From DASQPA01 sp963756455 (GTDB lineage: Bacteria; Acidobacteriota; Thermoanaerobaculia; Multivoradales; UBA5704): DNA of 64,000 bases. The translations under genes and the position numbers were made by a program. Location: assembly GCA_963756455.1 (NCBI GenBank), contig CAVWNC010000004.1:992001-1056000 (forward strand), written 5' to 3'. Position 1 is the stretch's first letter. Each line of letters opens with the position of its first letter. Below are positions 8,140 to 16,900 of the stretch, piece by piece. The notes beneath the pieces were generated by a model that worked only from the letters and a program-made list of their open reading frames with translations, did not search any database and was not told the DNA's origin.

Positions 8140-8145
8140 TATACT
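8140..8145 (+). promoter_or_regulatory. Candidate -10 element for a leaderless transcript
   Basis: TATACT ends 8 bases before the ATG at 8154. Transcription would then begin at or next to the start codon. No Shine-Dalgarno sequence is present in the intervening CCGCGGCG. No convincing -35 is seen 16-18 bases upstream. Confidence 0.4.
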
Positions 8146-8153
8146 CCGCGGCG

Positions 8154-9806
8154 ATGCGGCGAGCCCTGCTCGATCTCTACCGGGCGTGCCTCCTGGGCCT
8201 CTACGGCGCCCGTTGGGGAGCGATCTACCTCGCGCACCTGCCGCGATGGCCGCGATGGCCGCGACATTCGCCGCACCGGCTCACCGCCAGCTACTGTCTC
8301 CGCCGCCTCATTGAGGACATGGGGGTGACCTTCGTCAAGCTGGGGCAGTTCCTCGCCATCCGCTACGACCTGCTCCCGGCCGCGGTCTGCCGCGAGCTGT
8401 CGAACCTCCTCAACGAGGTGCCGCCCTTGGGCTTCGAGGCGGTGCGCGCGGTCGTCGAGGCGGAGCTCGGCCGGCCGCTCGGCGAGCTCTTTGCGAGCTT
8501 CGAGCCGACGCCCCTGGGTTCGGCCTCGATCGCCCAGGTCCACCGGGCGCGAGCCCACGACGGCCATCTCCTCGCGATCAAGGTCCAGCGGCCTGGGGCG
8601 GAGACCGTCCTCCGTTCCGACATCAGGAACCTCCTCCGCTTGTCCTGGCTCGCCGACCGTTTCCACCTCCTGGGCAGCCTCTCGATGACCGAGAGCGTCC
8701 GCGAGGTGGCGGACTTCACCCTCCGCGAGATCGACTTCCTCAACGAGGGGAGGACCGCCGAGCGGGTGCGCCGGGAGGCCCCACCGTTCGTGCACGTGCC
8801 GGAGATCCGCTGGGACCTGACCACCCGCCGGGTTCTCGCCATGGAGCTCGTCGAGGGCAAAAGCCTCCTCGCGGTCTGCGAGCGCGCCGAGGCCGGCGAT
8901 CCCGACGCCTTCTCGCACCTGCTCCCGGGCGTCGATCCGCAGCGGGTGATGGCGGACCTCGCCCGGGCCTGCCTCGACCAGCTCTTCACGACCGGCGTCT
9001 TCCACGGCGACCCGCATCCCGCCAACATCATCGTCGGCGGAGACGGCCGCATCGCCTTCGTAGATTTCGGCATCTTCGGCGAGCTGCCGAAGCGCCATGC
9101 GGAGCGCCTCGCGGCCCTCCTCGGCAGCCTCGCCGCGGGACGCCTGGAGGCGGCTTACCGGTGCTACATGGCGCTCGCCACGCCCACCGAGGAGACCGAC
9201 CTCCCCCGCTTCCGGCGCGAGATGCTGGCGCTCCTCGGCGCCTGGTACGGCGCCGTCCGAACGGCTTCGTCAGGCTCGGCGGGCGCCGCGGAGCGGCTCG
9301 CTGCGCACTATCAGATGGAGGTCTTCCAGCTCATGCGCCGGCACCGGCTGCGGACGGAGCCTGACCAACTCCTCTTCTGGCGCACTCTCACCATTCTCGA
9401 TGCCACCGCCTACCGCTTGCCCGTCGAGTTCGACCTCCTGGCCGCCATGAACGAGTTCTTCCGGGCGCGGCAGCAGCAGCCCGCGGAGCGCGCCGCCCGC
9501 CGCCTCGCCGACCCCGAGAGGGTTCTGGGGCTCGCGGATCTCCTCGTCCATGCCGCCCATGCCGCCGATGCCATTCATGCCGGCGGACGCGGGGAGCGTC
9601 CCCTCCGGGTCGTACGACGTCCCCGCCTTCCCAGCGCTGGCGCTCTCGCGGTCAAGCCGATCGTCCTCGTCCTGCTCGCGATCTCCACGGCCCTCCTCGC
9701 CCTGGGCCCCGCGGGCGGCGCGCTCGGACGATTCCTGGCGGCTGCGGTCGCGGCCTCCTGCGCCGGGGCCGCGGTCTTCTGGAGCGGGGAGAGGCGGCGA
9801 CTGTGA
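8154..9806 (+). CDS. ABC1/UbiB-family atypical kinase with C-terminal membrane anchor
   Basis: The protein has 550 residues. The family motifs are all present: KxGQ (K62LGQ), the Ala/Ser-rich loop GSASIAQVH near 122-130, the Lys of AIKVQRP, the ExD motif REIDFLNEG, FHGDPHPANI near 283 and DFG near 303. Two hydrophobic helices at the C-terminus (about 498-545) anchor it in the membrane, as in UbiB. UbiB-type proteins are ATP-binding and support isoprenoid-lipid metabolism or transport. Start 8154 was chosen because upstream in-frame sequence only reads antisense to the divergent gene. Its stop overlaps the next gene's GTG (GTGA). Two 9-nt tandem repeats lie inside it (8241-8267, 9549-9584). 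Confidence 0.9.
   Translation: MRRALLDLYRACLLGLYGARWGAIYLAHLPRWPRWPRHSPHRLTASYCLRRLIEDMGVTFVKLGQFLAIRYDLLPAAVCRELSNLLNEVPPLGFEAVRAVVEAELGRPLGELFASFEPTPLGSASIAQVHRARAHDGHLLAIKVQRPGAETVLRSDIRNLLRLSWLADRFHLLGSLSMTESVREVADFTLREIDFLNEGRTAERVRREAPPFVHVPEIRWDLTTRRVLAMELVEGKSLLAVCERAEAGDPDAFSHLLPGVDPQRVMADLARACLDQLFTTGVFHGDPHPANIIVGGDGRIAFVDFGIFGELPKRHAERLAALLGSLAAGRLEAAYRCYMALATPTEETDLPRFRREMLALLGAWYGAVRTASSGSAGAAERLAAHYQMEVFQLMRRHRLRTEPDQLLFWRTLTILDATAYRLPVEFDLLAAMNEFFRARQQQPAERAARRLADPERVLGLADLLVHAAHAADAIHAGGRGERPLRVVRRPRLPSAGALAVKPIVLVLLAISTALLALGPAGGALGRFLAAAVAASCAGAAVFWSGERRRL
8241..8267 (+). repeat. 9-nt tandem repeat, 3 units (first ABC1 kinase)
   Basis: CCGCGATGG twice, then CCGCGACAT; codes PRWPRWPRH in the variable N-terminal region. 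Confidence 0.85.
9549..9584 (+). repeat. 9-nt tandem repeat, 4 units (first ABC1 kinase)
   Basis: CATGCCGCC twice, then GATGCCATT and CATGCCGGC; codes HAAHAADAIHAG in the linker before the membrane helices. Confidence 0.85.
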
Positions 9807-11419
9807 GCCCACCGCCATCCCCACCGACGGCCGCCGAGACTGCCCGGACCGGCGGCACCGGAGCCAGGCCGGCCTTCCCGGCGCTCTTCCGGCGGTCGCT
9901 CGAACGGCTCGGCCCCATCTTCGTCAAGATCGGCCAGTTCCTCGCCCTCCGGCCGGACCTCGTCCCGCGCGAGCTCTGCCTGGAGCTCCTGGACCTCGTC
10001 GACCGGGTTCCGCCCTCGGCGGACGAGTCTCCCGCGGAGGTCTTCGCGCAGGACTTCGGCCGGAGCCTCGAAGCGGCCTTCTCGGCGTTCGATCTACGGC
10101 CGGTGGCGGCGGCATCCCTCGCCCAGGTCTACCAGGCGGAGACCTGGGACGGCCAGCAGGTGGCGGTCAAGATCCTCCGTCACGGCATCCACGAACGGGT
10201 GCGGAGGGACCTCGCCCGCGCCCGCCGGCTCGCCCCGCTGGTCGATCTCGTCCGTCTCGTCCCGGGGGTATCGCTCCGCGAGGCGCAGCGGGAGATCTCG
10301 CGCTGGATGCTCGTCCAGCTCGATCTCTTAACGGAGCTCAGAAACCTCCAGCGGATGGGAGCGCTCCTCGCGAGCGACCCCCACGTGCGGGTGCCGCGGG
10401 CCCTCCCCCAGCTTTCGAGCGGCCGCATCCTCACCATGGAGTTCCTCCCGGGCGTCCTCCTGAGCGATCTCCTGCGCCTGGTCAGGAGCGGCTCGCCCGG
10501 CGCGCCCGACGCAATCGCCGCTCTGGGCTTCGACCGCGACGTCCTGGCCGAGAACCTCCTCGGAACCTGCCTCGACCAGGTCTTTCGGCACGAAGTGTTC
10601 CTCGCCGACCTCCACCCGGGCAACCTCATCGCCCTGCCGGGCAACGTCATCGGCCTTGTCGACCTCAGCCTCGTCGAGACGCTCGAGATCGAGCTGCGGC
10701 CGGGCGTCCGCCGCTTCGCCGCCGCCGCCTATGGGGACGACCCGGAGGGCATGGTCCGCGAGCTCCTGGAGCTCCTCGTCCCAGGGGAGGGCGCGGACCC
10801 GGAGGCGCTGCGGAACGATTTCCTCGCCGAGCACCACCGCTTTACCCGACTCCGCGATCTCGCGGGAGAGCCGGTGGAGGACGAGTCTCCCCTCGCCCAC
10901 TCGATGATCAGCGTGCTGCGCGCCGCCCGGCGTCACGGTATGACGATCCCGCCGGGCCTCCTGACGCTCTACTCCTCGCTCCTCACCGCGGAGACCGTGG
11001 CGCGGCAGTTGGGCTCGCGGGCGAGCCTCGCCTCGGTGGGCAAGGAGTTCTTCAGGCGCCTGCGGATCGAGCGTCTTCGAGCGCAGCTCCAGCCGGAACG
11101 GATCGAAGCCGCCCTCCTCCCCGTCCTCGAAGCCCTGGACGAGCCGCCCGAGCGCTTCCTCCACCTCCTCCAGAGCCTCGCCGAAGGCAGCTTCGTCCTC
11201 AACGTCGAGAGCACCGACTCGCCGGCCAACCGCCGCGGCGCCAACCAGCGGACCCGGCTCCTCACCCTGGCGATCCTCTGGGTCGGCCTCGCCATCCTGC
11301 TGGCCTCCGGGCGCGACACCCTGGTGGCCGGACGGATCCCCCTTTCCTCTCTTCTCTGGGTCGCCTCCGGAGCCACTTTCCTATGGCTGATCGTCCTCTG
11401 GCGCAAGCTCCCCCGCTAA
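9803..11419 (+). CDS. Second ABC1/UbiB-family protein, degenerate active site
   Basis: The protein has 538 residues and the same architecture as the gene before it: FVKIGQF near 41-45, AAASLAQVY near 95-103, VAVKILRHG, then two C-terminal hydrophobic helices (about 488-534). Key catalytic positions differ. The ExD-type segment reads QLDLLTELRN, the DPHPGN motif reads FLADLHPGN (Pro to Leu), and DFG is replaced by DLS near 284-287. It may therefore be a pseudokinase partner of the upstream protein. It begins with GTG at 9803 in a GTGA overlap with the first gene, and its last 37 bases overlap the WS/DGAT reading frame if that starts at 11383. Confidence 0.88.
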   Translation: MSPPPSPPTAAETARTGGTGARPAFPALFRRSLERLGPIFVKIGQFLALRPDLVPRELCLELLDLVDRVPPSADESPAEVFAQDFGRSLEAAFSAFDLRPVAAASLAQVYQAETWDGQQVAVKILRHGIHERVRRDLARARRLAPLVDLVRLVPGVSLREAQREISRWMLVQLDLLTELRNLQRMGALLASDPHVRVPRALPQLSSGRILTMEFLPGVLLSDLLRLVRSGSPGAPDAIAALGFDRDVLAENLLGTCLDQVFRHEVFLADLHPGNLIALPGNVIGLVDLSLVETLEIELRPGVRRFAAAAYGDDPEGMVRELLELLVPGEGADPEALRNDFLAEHHRFTRLRDLAGEPVEDESPLAHSMISVLRAARRHGMTIPPGLLTLYSSLLTAETVARQLGSRASLASVGKEFFRRLRIERLRAQLQPERIEAALLPVLEALDEPPERFLHLLQSLAEGSFVLNVESTDSPANRRGANQRTRLLTLAILWVGLAILLASGRDTLVAGRIPLSSLLWVASGATFLWLIVLWRKLPR

Positions 11420-12702
11420 TACCTAGCGCCGCAGAAGGTGGAGTGAGGCTTTCCCCCGAGGACGCCATGTTCTGGCGTTTCCACGGTCCGGTCACGCCGC
11501 AGACGATCGCCCTCGTGACCTTCCTCGACGGCGTTCCGGACCTCGATCGCCTGAGAGAGCTCTTCGCGCGGACGATCGTCGCCTATCCGCGCATGCGGAG
11601 CGTCGTTCGGCCGGGCGTCCGGCCAGGAGAGCCGCCGACCCTCGTGCCGCTCCCGAAGATCGACCTCCGCCAGCACGTCGAGGCCCTCACCCTGCCTGAG
11701 ACGGCCGGCCGCGCCGACCTTGAAGCGGAGCTCGCCCGCCGCTTCTCGACGCCGCTCCCCATGGACCGGCCGCTCTGGCACCTCCTCCTCGTCGCGCTCC
11801 CGGTGTCGGGAGCCCCGGCGGCGATCCTTTGGCGGATTCACCACCTGGTGGCCGACGGCGTCACGGCCCTCGCCTTCGCGCACGAGATCCTCGGCGGCGC
11901 CGACGAGCGCCGCGGCTCGCCGCCGCCGCCCGCGCTGCCGGCCTCCCGGCCGCGGCCGCGGCTCCTCGCCCTCCTGCGCAGCCTGCGCGCCTGGGGCCGG
12001 CTCGACCGCGGGCCCAGCCCGCTCAACGGGGAGAGCTCGCCGGAACGCCGGTTGACCCCCGTCGACTTGGACCGCGCGACGCTCCGCCGGCTGATGCGCC
12101 GCTTCGACGCCAGCTCACTTGAAGTCCTGCTCAACGTCCTCACCTCCGCCCTGCGGCGCTACCACGAGCATCATGGCGCGCCGGTCGACCGCGACCTCAC
12201 CGTCGTGATCCCGTACGCCGATCAACCGCCGTCGCGCGCCCGCTCCCAGGGGAACTTCTTCGGCTCGCGGTTCGTCCGCCTGCCCTTGGGAGAGCCCGAC
12301 CCGGGCCGCCGCTTCGACGCTCTCCGGCGCGCCGTCCGGGAGGCGGGAGAGAACGGGGTGGACGAGCTGCTGCGTTTCGTCAGCGGCAAGTTCCACCGCC
12401 TGCCCCGTGGCTTCCAGCGCGACCACCTGTGGGACTTCGCCCTGCGCTGCAACGCCGCCTGCACCGTGCTGCCCAGCCGGCTGGGCAAGGCGCGGCTCGA
12501 CGGGCACGCGATCAGCGCCCACTATGCCGGCGCCGCCCTCCCCTTCTCGCACGGCGCCGCCTTCACCTTCCTCGCAACCGAGAACGCCCTCCGCGGGATG
12601 ATCGTCTCCGATCCGGCGATCGTGCCGGACCCCGAAAATCTGCGCGACTTCCTTCTCGCGGGAGTGGAGGAGCTCGCTACTCGGCAGGCTCGCGGGGCGT
12701 GA
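11383..12702 (+). CDS. WS/DGAT-type O-acyltransferase
   Basis: The protein has 439 residues and is soluble. The catalytic HHxxxDG motif is HHLVADG (about residues 155-161), preceded by PLWHLLLV and followed by a variable Pro/Arg-rich loop; a C-terminal NFFGSRFVRLPLGEPDP segment and an FSHG-type motif near the end match wax ester synthase/diacylglycerol acyltransferases and PapA-like enzymes. Such enzymes transfer a fatty acyl group from CoA to an alcohol. It is the third gene of the kinase operon. A GTG at about 11441 would avoid the overlap and is an alternative start. The 3' end overlaps the convergent monooxygenase gene by 26 bases. It could esterify a storage lipid or the polyketide; nothing in the sequence decides which. 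Confidence 0.85.
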   Translation: MADRPLAQAPPLIPSAAEGGVRLSPEDAMFWRFHGPVTPQTIALVTFLDGVPDLDRLRELFARTIVAYPRMRSVVRPGVRPGEPPTLVPLPKIDLRQHVEALTLPETAGRADLEAELARRFSTPLPMDRPLWHLLLVALPVSGAPAAILWRIHHLVADGVTALAFAHEILGGADERRGSPPPPALPASRPRPRLLALLRSLRAWGRLDRGPSPLNGESSPERRLTPVDLDRATLRRLMRRFDASSLEVLLNVLTSALRRYHEHHGAPVDRDLTVVIPYADQPPSRARSQGNFFGSRFVRLPLGEPDPGRRFDALRRAVREAGENGVDELLRFVSGKFHRLPRGFQRDHLWDFALRCNAACTVLPSRLGKARLDGHAISAHYAGAALPFSHGAAFTFLATENALRGMIVSDPAIVPDPENLRDFLLAGVEELATRQARGA

Positions 12703-13981
12703 TTCCCTGCCGGTCGGCCTCGCCGGCGATCCGGCGGATGTATTCGGCCTGCCAGCGGAGCCCCCCGTCGCTGGCGACCGCCGGGGTCTGCCGGAAGGCT
12801 TGCGCTTCGTAGGCGGGGACGGCGGGGATCTCCAGGTCGGCGAGCGGCCGGCGCTCCCGCCGCCGGGCGAGCGCCGCCTCGACGCTCGGCCGCAGCACCT
12901 GGGCCTTGAGCCGCTCCCGCTCGGCCTCCTGGGCCTGGAGCTCCGGCATCACCGTGCGGGCGAAGAGGCCGAGAGACTCACAGAGATGGTCGTGCCGGGT
13001 CTTTCCTACCGGCTGCAGGAGGACCACCTGGTCGACCCCGGCTTCGGCGAAGCCGAGCAGATAGTCGCGCAGCTGCCGCGGTGTGCCGATGCCGAGCTGG
13101 CGTCCGGGGAGGGCCGGCCGCACCTTCTGGAACTCTTCCCAGAGGTCGCTCCGGCCCGGCACGTGGGTGCCGTGGCCGTAGTAGTACGAGAGGGCGAACT
13201 GGAAGAACTGGAAGCCCTCGATGGCGCGCTCGCGCGCGACGCCCTCGTCCTCGTGGCAGAAAAAGGGGGTCACCATCGCTACGTTGGGGTTGACCGCGTA
13301 GCCGATCGGCGAGCACTCGCGGCGGAAGATCGTGTAGTACTCCTCGGTCCAGCGCTTCGCCTCGTCGGGGTCGATGAAGGCGAAGGACAGCGCTCCCAGG
13401 CCCAGCCGGGCGGCGAGCCGGATGGATTCGCGCCGCGTGCATGCCATCCAGAGGGGCGGGTGCGGCTTCTGGAGCGGCTTGGGGACGACGTTGCGGCAGG
13501 GCATCGAGACGTGCCGGCCGGCCGCGCCGCCGTAGGGCTCCATCACCATCATGTCGGTGATCTGCTCCAGCGCCTCGCGCCACATCTCGTGGCGCTCCTG
13601 CCGGTCGATGCCGAAGGCTTCGAGCTCGACCCGCGAGGCGGATTCGCCGGTCCCGAATTCGACCCTGCCGTTCGACACCAGGTCGAGCGTCGCGATGCGC
13701 TCGGCGGCCCGGGCCGGGTGGTTGTAGCGGGGCGGCATCAGCATGACCCCGTGGCCGAGGCGGATCGTCCGGGTGCGCTGGGAGGCGGCGGCCAGGAACA
13801 CCTCCGGCGCCGACGAGTGCGAGTACTCCTCGAGGAAGTGGTGCTCGGCGAGCCAGACGTGGTCGATGCCGAGGCGGTCGGCGAGCTCGATCAGGTCGAG
13901 CGCCTCGGTGAACAGGCGATGCTCGCCGCCTGCGCTCCACGGCCTTGGCAGTTGGTGCTCGCAGAAGAGCCCGAGCTTCAT
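12677..13981 (-). CDS. Luciferase-like flavin-dependent monooxygenase (LLM)
   Basis: The protein has 434 residues. MKLGLFCEHQLPRPWSAGGE, WLAEHHFLEEYSHSSAPEVF and GHGVMLMPPRYNHPARAAER are the classic N-terminal features of bacterial-luciferase-type TIM-barrel monooxygenases, followed by SNGRVEFGTGESAS. These enzymes use FMNH2 and O2. In PKS clusters they hydroxylate or Baeyer-Villiger-oxidise the product or a carrier-bound intermediate. The ATG overlaps the PKS C stop as ATGA, so the gene is the last in the PKS operon. The C-terminus (about 330-434) is a longer extension than in simple luciferases and includes a helical QAQEAERERLKAQV stretch. The gene end overlaps the convergent WS/DGAT gene by 26 bases. 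Confidence 0.9.
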   Translation of the reverse strand: MKLGLFCEHQLPRPWSAGGEHRLFTEALDLIELADRLGIDHVWLAEHHFLEEYSHSSAPEVFLAAASQRTRTIRLGHGVMLMPPRYNHPARAAERIATLDLVSNGRVEFGTGESASRVELEAFGIDRQERHEMWREALEQITDMMVMEPYGGAAGRHVSMPCRNVVPKPLQKPHPPLWMACTRRESIRLAARLGLGALSFAFIDPDEAKRWTEEYYTIFRRECSPIGYAVNPNVAMVTPFFCHEDEGVARERAIEGFQFFQFALSYYYGHGTHVPGRSDLWEEFQKVRPALPGRQLGIGTPRQLRDYLLGFAEAGVDQVVLLQPVGKTRHDHLCESLGLFARTVMPELQAQEAERERLKAQVLRPSVEAALARRRERRPLADLEIPAVPAYEAQAFRQTPAVASDGGLRWQAEYIRRIAGEADRQGITPREPAE

Positions 13982-16900
13982 TCGACGCTCCCGACGCTCC
14001 CCGAAGCCAGGCCGGCCCGGGGACCGAGGTGGAAGGAGAGCGAGCTCTCGCCGCGATCGATCCGCACGGTCGTCTCTTCAACCAGCGTCGGCCGTAAGAC
14101 GGTGGGCGCGGACCCGAGGCCGCCCAAAACGCGGATCTCGACCCGGCTCTCCCCCACCGCAGGACCGCGGTGCGCAGGGATGGTGTAGCGGCCGATGTGG
14201 ATGGGCCCCGAGGCGAGCGGCATCCTCGTCGGATCGCGCGTCAGGTCACGCGTCGGATCGATGGGGAGGAAGGTGATCGTCCCGAAGTCCACGGGCTTGC
14301 CGTCGACGGTGACCTCGCCTTCGACCGCGGCGCGCTCGACGTCGGCGAGGAAGCCCGAGGCACGCAGCCAGTCGTGGAGCCGCTCCTTCCAGGCGGCGAG
14401 CACCGGATCGCCGGCGGCGAGGCCGGCGCCGTGGGCGCCCCAGGGGAAGACATGGAGCTCGGCCGGCACCCGGGCGCGGCGCAGGGCGCCGAAGAAAGCG
14501 AGGCTGTGCTCGACCGCCACCGCCCCGTCCTCGCCGGTGTGGAAGAGGAAGGTCGGCGGCGTGCGCTCGTCGACATGGCGGTCGGCCGACAGGGCGTCGA
14601 GAAGCGCCGGATCCGGATCGTCGCCTAGGAGGCTCCGCCGGGTGACCACGCTGAGCCACTCCATGAGGCTGATCACCGGGTAGGCGAGGACGAGGAAGTC
14701 GGGCCGGCAGCCGTACCGCTCGACGGGGTCCCCGGCGGCCGCATCCCCGTCGTCGTGGCGGGTGGCGAGCGTCGCCGCGAGGTGCCCGCCGGCCGAAAAG
14801 CCCATCACTCCCACTCGGCGGGGCGAGACTCCGAGGTCGGCCGCCCGGCTGCGGACGTAGCGCACGGCGCGCCGCACATCCTCGAAGGGTGCTGGGTGGC
14901 GATAGCGCGGCGCCAGCCGATAGCCGAGGACCACGGCCGTCACCCCGAGCGTCTGGAGCCACTCGGCGACCTGGTGCCCTTCGGTGTCCATGGCGTGGGC
15001 CGAGTATCCCCCACCGGGGCAGACGACGATCGCGGTGCCCGTCGCAAGCTCCGACGCCGGAGTGTAGATGCGGAGGGTCGGCCGGTCCTCCGGCTCCGAG
15101 CCGAGGCTCCCCGGGGCACCCTCGGGCCAGAGGAGGAGGGGGACCGGGCCAATGCCGCCCTGCGTCCCGTCCACCGGCACTCGCGGCAATGGCGGCTCCG
15201 AAGCCTCCAGCTGGCGCTGCCAGAAAGCGCCGCCGGGGCCGGCCGCAACGGCGGCCGGGGTGGCAACCGGAGCGGCAGCCTGGGCGGAGGGCGGCGAGCC
15301 GAGACGGCCGGCGACGTAGGCGGCGAGCGATGCGACGCTCCGGTGGTCGAGGAAAGCCGTCGAGGCGAGCGAGAGCCCCAGAGCCGCCTCCAGCCGGCGG
15401 GTGAGCTCCGTCGCCACCATCGAGTCCATCCCGAGCTCCAGGAAGTCCTGCCGCGGCGCGGGCGGCTCGGGGAGGGCGAGGGCGGCCTGGACCTCACGCT
15501 CGATCCGGGAGCGGATGAAGGCGAGGCGCTCCTCGGGCGTCGACCCGACCGCGGCCGGGCTCGCCTCCGGAGGCTCCTGCCGCCCGCTCCCGGTCCCTAT
15601 CCAATGCCGGCGCCGTTCGAAGGGGTAGGTCGGAAGCTCGACCCGGCGCCGCCGCCAGGGCCGATCCCAGGCTGCGAAGTCGGGGGCGAACCCTTCCACG
15701 AAGAGCCGGGCGACGGCCTGGGCGATCTGCCGATCCGCATCGCCCTCAACATCGCCCTCGTTCAAGCCGGCGATCCGAACCATCCCTTCAGGGAGCGCGC
15801 CGTCCCCGGCGGCGGTCTCGGGACCGACGGTCAGGAGGACGCCACAGCCCGCCTCGATCAGGTCGTCTCCGGAGAGCGCCAGTCGCGCCGGCCCGGAGGC
15901 CCGCTCGCTCCAGGCGGCAAGCTCCGCGACCGACGGCCCCTGGGGGAACTGGGCGACGAGCCGGAATGCTTCCTCGGTGGCGAGCGCCCCCGCCGCCACC
16001 GCCGCCGCGTACTCCCCCACGCCGTCTCCCAGGACGACGTCGGGCTCGAACCCCCAGCTCCGCCAGAGGTCGGCCAGGGCCAGCTCCAGGGCGAGGAGGG
16101 CAGGCCCCGCCGCGAGCGGCGGGCCGCCCGCGAGTTGCTCACAACGCTCCATCTGCTCCTGGAAGACCGGCTGCGATCGGCGGAGCCCCCGGCCGGCGGC
16201 CGCGGGCGAGCCCGCCGCCTCTTGAAGCCCGGGAAAGAGCCAGGCACACCGCGGCCGCGCCGCCCGGCTGCTGCCGAGGGAGAGGCCGGGAACGATCTCG
16301 CCCCGCGCGAGGCCATGGAGGAGCGCCCCGGCCTCGGCCGCCGACGCCGCGACCACGGCGGCCCGGTGCTCCAGGTGGCTGCGCCCGGTCCCGGCGGTGA
16401 AGGAGACGTCCGGGAGCGAGGCTTCCGGGTGCTCCAGAGGCTCCAGAAGCCGGCGCGCGTAGCGCTCGGCCAGCTCCACCAGGGCCGGCCGGCTCTTGGC
16501 GGAGAGGACCAGGAGGTGGTGGGTCCGCTCCGCGGCCGGTTCCGCCGCTTCTTCCGGCGGGGGCGGGGCGGTCACGACGACGTGGGCGTTGGTGCCGCTG
16601 AAGCCGAAGGCGCTCACCGCCGCGATCCTCTCCTTCCGGGGCCACGGCGCGGCCTCGGCGAGCACCGAGAGGGGGAGGCGCTCCCAGTCGACGTGCGGGC
16701 TCGGGGTCTCGAAGTGCAGGTGCTTCGGGAGCCGCCCCCGCGAGAGGGCGAGCACGACCTTGATCAGCCCGGCGACCCCGGCGGCGGCTTCAAGGTGGCC
16801 GATGTTGGTCTTGACCGACCCCACGAGAAGCGGCCGGCCGGCCTCCCGTCCCTCACCGAAGACCGCCCCGGCCGCCCGTAGCTCGATGGGATCGCCCAGG

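Noticed and set aside
6984..8153. A 390-codon upstream extension of the first ABC1 kinase frame
   Set aside because: It runs antisense to the gene at 6582-8066 and has no domain; the family N-terminus begins at the ATG at 8154.
9550..11382. Long frame upstream of the WS/DGAT gene
   Set aside because: It overlaps both ABC1 genes in another frame and is Pro/Arg-rich noise; homology to WS/DGAT begins only near 11430.
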